Positions 59,611 to 64,000 of a stretch of DNA of 64,000 nt are shown in pieces. Position 1 is the stretch's first letter, and each line of letters opens with the position of its first letter. The stretch spans positions 5,072,336-5,136,335 of the forward strand of contig OY821749.1 of the NCBI GenBank assembly GCA_963682055.1, read 5' to 3'. This stretch comes from Primula veris (lineage: Eukaryota > Streptophyta > Magnoliopsida > Ericales > Primulaceae). The translations under genes were made by a program, and so were the position numbers. The notes under the pieces are model-generated. The model made no database searches and was not told the DNA's origin. It saw only the letters and a program-made list of their open reading frames with translations.

Positions 59611-60791
59611 TGTTGAACTTAGAGTTCAATAATGATTTTGATTATAACTTTGATTATGTTTTTAATGATTTTACGAATTCTCTATTTTCGATGATATAAC
59701 GCTTGTCTTTTCCAAAAGAAATAAATGAAAATTTCAGAATGCCAGAAAGATAGAGCACAGAAAAACGAAGCTACAGGTTCAAGCGGAACCAGAATCAGAG
59801 CTAAAACGAAGAAGTTATGAGCTTTCGAAGAATAGCGAGAAGACCAAGAAAACTGCCAGAAGAACAGTCGACCGATCGACTGGACAAAAACGACCGATCG
59901 TTTTTGGTCCAAATTCTTCCAGTGAGCATGTCGAAAAAACGACCGATCGTTTCTCAGAAACGACCGATCGTTTTCTGAAAACGACCGATCGACTGTAGAA
60001 AACGACCGATCGTTTTCTACAGATTTCGAAAACAGCTTTTCAGCTTTTTCTGGAAAACAGCTTAAAACCTCTGAAAAATAGCCTCAACCACTTCCAAGGG
60101 TCATAACACAGAAAAACAGACTTTGTGACCATATATACCTCAAACATCTTTCTTCAAACACAACAATCCATCATCCTAAAAACCTCTCTTAATCAAAACC
60201 CAAATTATCACCATTTTGGTGAAAATATTCGAAAAAGAGGAAATTAAGAATAAAGCGATTCAAGCTCGAACAACAACAAAAACTCACCAATTAGCTTATT
60301 TAGAAGCAAATAGAATAGTGAGTGTAGTTACATTTTTGTAACAAAATTGTAAACGAGTATTTTATAAACTCATTTTTGTGAGCGAGTGATCGGGTAGAGG
60401 CTTTGTAAGCAAGTGAAGCTTAAAAGCTCTAGGTCTTTCATTTCGGGACACTCATAAAGTGAGGGGGAGCTTAATCGGTCGATTAGCTCATTAGGATTGT
60501 AATATCCGGGAAAAGAATTTTTAGTGAAATACTCGGTAGTACCGAGGAGAGGACGTAGGCGCGTTTTGCCGAACCTCTATAAATCACGGTGTCATCTTCT
60601 TCCCTTAAACTTTTATTTTCCGCAAATATTTATTCGTGCTTGCTTGCGTTTGAATTTATTAACGATTATTAACGCTTAAGCTTAGAATTGCGTAAGTTGG
60701 GGTGTTAGTTGCACTTAAGTTTTAATTAGGCGAAAATCGCCATAAACCTTATTCACCCCCCCTCTAAGGTTTAGCCGCACACGGGCCAACA
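59611..60791 (+). mobile_element. Solo LTR (Copia-like), 1.18 kb
   Basis: It starts TGTTGAACTTAGAGTTCAAT and ends CGGGCCAACA, the TGTTG..CAACA inverted ends of an LTR. The flanks ATGAT (59606-59610) and ATGTT (60792-60796) match at four of five bases, suggesting a 5-bp target duplication. Near its 3' end are GGACGTAGGC..CCGAACC and TTCACCCCCCCTCTAAGG, phrases typical of plant Copia LTRs (Tork/Sirevirus-like, from memory). No primer site or pol follows, so it is a solo LTR left by recombination. It contains six copies of a palindromic CGACCGATCG motif. Confidence 0.75.
59866..60020. repeat. Cluster of six CGACCGATCG motifs in the solo LTR
   Basis: Six copies of CGACCGATCG, most extended to AAAACGACCGATCGTTTT, lie within about 155 bp, spaced irregularly. 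Each is close to palindromic, so the segment can form several small hairpins. Placed in the LTR's upstream (U3) part, they could be protein-binding sites, which is inference. Confidence 0.85.
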
Positions 60792-63700
60792 ATGTTTCAA
60801 CTCTTCTAGGAGTCAAGCATTTTGTATATGGATCCGGATTGTTATCCTTAGACCTTGCAAAATCTATGGATACCACAATTTTTGCTAGCAATTTCTCTTA
60901 CGGATTTGTGTCTCCGACGAATATGTCATGACTTTGTCGGGACTTTCCATTATACAAATTATTCTGTTCCCGTTTAATAACTGACTGACTGCAGCAGTAC
61001 ACGTTTATTGCAGGAACAGATTTTGGCCACTTGGAATACCTCCCAAGACTTCTCAGCCAACCTGCCTCTTCTGTAGCTTGATTCAACGTTATGAATTCTA
61101 ACTCTACAGTTTCTCCAACTATGCAGGTCTATTTTACAGACCTCCATAAGACTGCAACCTCTTTAAGTACAAACATATCCACTAATGTACCTTGTACTGT
61201 TAAAGTTCGAGATACACTTGGTATCTAAATACCCTCCAAACATTTTGGACATCTCGTATAATACAGTTCATGTTGGGCAGTATACCTCATGTATCTGAGA
61301 AGCCTCATTGGCAAACCTACTGAGTCTGCTCACTGAGTTTGGCTATAACTGCTTTAGTGCAGTTCTTGACGCACAAGAGACTACCTATGATAAGTTAGGT
61401 GTTTGTTTTAGTCCATATAACGACTTAACAAGTTTTCACACCTTGGCTTACTTTACACGGAACCACGACCCAATGGGTTGTTCCTAATTCTCTATATCTC
61501 CATTTATAAAACACATGTTCTCATTAATTAATTATGCGTCCTTTTTATAGAGATTAGAGTATAGACATTAAAATTATCAAAACCGTCAATTTACTTAAAG
61601 TAATTGACTTTATTTCTCACGTGCCTATCAACCTCATTGTTGATGGCATCTTTCCATATACACATTATATGAAAAACATTGATTATTTCAATGTCGTCGA
61701 TTCACCTTCACTCATGAAGGTCAAGGGACAAAGGAAGTTTCATTACTTACCCTTTTACCATGCCGATGCACTTCATCTTCCTTAAAAGATTCACTTTCCA
61801 CATTTTTCTAGCACCGTTTGAGTGTTCACTTGTCTTGGGTAGCGTAATGCTTTGAACCCTCAACGTATTGGTCACACTCGCCAGGCGTTAGAGTTTTGCG
61901 GAAAACTTCTCTTTTAGAAAGTATGCTTATCGGGCATAGAACAATATTCTATATGCACTTTAAAGCAATGTGCCTTATGCACTAGAAACCGATCAGCACT
62001 ATATTTTGTGCTTATCCGAAGAACACACAATCTACCGTTTTTTCGATCCTATCCAAGTCCTTCAAGGAACAAGATTGAGACCTTTATTAGGTAGCACCAA
62101 ACTTTCACGAACTTATAGTCAGGCACCATACCTTCTATAATTTTGACTGTTTGATCCAACTTCCTAAGAGGTAGTTTGTTCAACACATATCTTGCGGAAA
62201 GCTCACTTCCCGCACAAACTCAGAGTTTAACCATGAACTTATCAACATGACATTCCAACCACACAATTGTGCAAACGGTGTCTCATGTTCACCGTTTCAA
62301 TCACATTGATCATGTATTCATATCCATGTGAATATACCATTTCGGAACTAGTTAGACAATATCTAACACGTCCAAGAATAGTCTATCATTTAATGATAAA
62401 CACTTAATCATTGGATTAAAGTTGGTAGATTAACACAACAGAACACTCATGATTAAACATGTTTTCTGACAAGTCTTAATCCTCAACAATAGAATTCACA
62501 TATTCATTCTTACTTCAACGAATATCTCGACTGATTTGTCTTTACTTCTCATCAAGTAGACATATCAGTGTTTAGTACAACCATCAATAAATTGAGGAAA
62601 TACCTTTTAAACCCTTCTTGGTTTTGCACTCATCTCAAATGTATCGAACCATTTGGTTATGTACTTCGTTCGAAACTTCGAACTGAAGACTTAGCAATAC
62701 ATTGCTTCAAACACAAACTCATATTTGTGTTTCAATTTAAATAATAGATTTAGAAAAATAAAACATTTAACCTTTTATATTTTCATCACCTACTATATCA
62801 TGTCAAATCAGTGACTTGGTTGAATAATTCAACATGTCATTATTGACCACAAGAGTATCGACTAAAATGCTCATTTTGAACAAATAGTCACTCATGTATT
62901 GCCACAAATAAGCAAACTTATCACAATTTGATCATAGTGTTTTGACTACCGAAAGGCTACTGCCCTTTAGATTTTAAAAACCACTAGTCATGATTCAGAT
63001 TTGTATGCTTGCACTTGTTAATGGATTTCCAAATGCTTCCACACATTAACGCCCCCACAGTTCGTGCATTCCCTTTGTCCTCACTCAGGACATGCACACT
63101 GTCATAGAGAAAATTAATCGGTTTCAAGATGGTAAATGAACAATATCATTTATTTTAGACGTTTTAAGTCCATACCAATAAATCGTTAGATATTCTCCCA
63201 CTCGCCCGCAGACGTTATGGGGCACGACTATATTCTCGATCTACATGATCAACGGGTTACTCCATATTTGTGGGACCCTTAGGGTTCTCCCCCAATAATA
63301 GTAATATAATATTACTAAATTACTATTCTCAATAATAGCAAGCTCAACATATTCACAATATGTTTTACTAATAAATTAATAATATGTTATTTCAACAAAT
63401 TATTAAATGTTTTTCCAACAAATAAATAAGATGTTAATTTCAACAAATTATTAAATGTTTTTTCAGCAAATTAATAAGATATTATTTCAGCAAATAATAA
63501 ATTAGCCGATATTTGTTTATTCTTAAAATAAACTCAACGACCATTTATAATTTGTTAATCATCAAATTATTTGCTCTTGGATGAACAAAGTTTGTTATTA
63601 AATAATCTTTCATCCAAATAAGTAACCGACTCGTCATTGCAATTCGTAGTTAGCTAATAAAGCTCTCCATAAATGTCAACAATAACTGTCGTTACAATAC

Positions 63701-64000
63701 TTTATAACTCTCCAAAATAAATTGCGATTAATCACAATTAATAAGAAGTTATAAATACTCATCATTAATCTCAGTAATGATTACCGTTACAAATTTTGTA
63801 ACCCTCCAAATTAAATTGCAATAAATCACAACTAAAGGAGTTACGACCTATTATTTCACAAAATAAATGTATTTAATAATGGTCGTTTCAAATTTGTAAC
63901 CCTCGTCATTAATATGCACTCATGCAACATTAATAGGATTTACACCGGCACCCACAATGTTCTGGTCAGTTTCAGCACCCATTGTGTTCCGGACATTTCC
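60792..64000. mobile_element. Probable non-coding retroelement sequence, right part
   Basis: It continues the unusual sequence left of the solo LTR. It has no coding frame above about 60 codons. Phrases such as TATTCTCCCACTCGCCCGCA (near 63193) and, further on, tandem-like TTAATAAGATNTTATTTCA(A/G)CAAATTATTAAATG units (63360-63490) and NNTAATCACAATTAATAAG/GTAACCCTCCAAA units (63700-63900) occur. The element runs beyond the window edge, so neither its ends nor its class can be confirmed. Confidence 0.35.

Noticed and set aside
1..64000. CRISPR arrays, bacterial operons, rRNA genes or viral genes
   Set aside because: The sequence is plant nuclear DNA; no regularly spaced short repeats of CRISPR type, rRNA or viral coding regions were seen.

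Overview
The window is nuclear DNA of a flowering plant, almost certainly a eudicot. It is AT-rich, its genes have long introns with GT..AG junctions, and it is crowded with small plant-type transposons (MITEs of several superfamilies, Helitrons, Copia fragments and a solo LTR). The species cannot be named from sequence alone.

Four genes look intact. (1) 7599-16759 (+): a five-exon AAA ATPase of the Msp1/ATAD1 family, 392 aa, an extractor of outer-membrane proteins. (2) 20438-21517 (+): an intronless type I (M-alpha-like) MADS-box gene, 359 aa, with a tandem 18-residue repeat near its C-terminus. (3) 25174-31946 (-), with an untranslated leader exon near 34 kb: the retromer core subunit VPS26, 11 coding exons rebuilt by hand, 301 aa. 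(4) 53886-55313 (-): a single-exon BCS1-like AAA ATPase, 475 aa. These genes have unrelated roles and do not form an operon or cluster. Two tandem ATL-type RING-H2 ubiquitin ligase genes (41157-41540 and 42040-42461, both -) are pseudogenes with different lesions.

Layout: 1-7.5 kb holds a Helitron-like end, a decayed Copia element with both LTRs, and a TIR element with an expanded minisatellite. 7.6-16.8 kb is the ATAD1/Msp1 gene; its introns contain several MITEs, a tRNA-like SINE remnant and a duplicated ghost copy of the start of exon 4. 16.8-25 kb holds the MADS gene among TIR elements. 25-34 kb is VPS26, with a TRIM-like mini-retrotransposon and MITEs in its introns. 34-53.8 kb is a transposon-rich accessory region: a long-TIR element present twice (one copy truncated), nested insertions, three Helitron-like copies, hAT-type elements with 8-bp target duplications, CACTA and Stowaway MITEs, and TA microsatellites. 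53.9-55.3 kb is the BCS1-like gene. 58.4-64 kb looks like non-coding retroelement sequence interrupted by a 1.18-kb solo LTR.

I found no new multi-gene system. The best leads are the in-phase ghost exon in the ATAD1/Msp1 gene, the tRNA-like modules carried inside DNA transposons, the intronic TRIM in VPS26, and the nested long-TIR element pair whose copies serve as empty-site references for each other's insertions. All family assignments come from reading motifs by eye; no database search was run.
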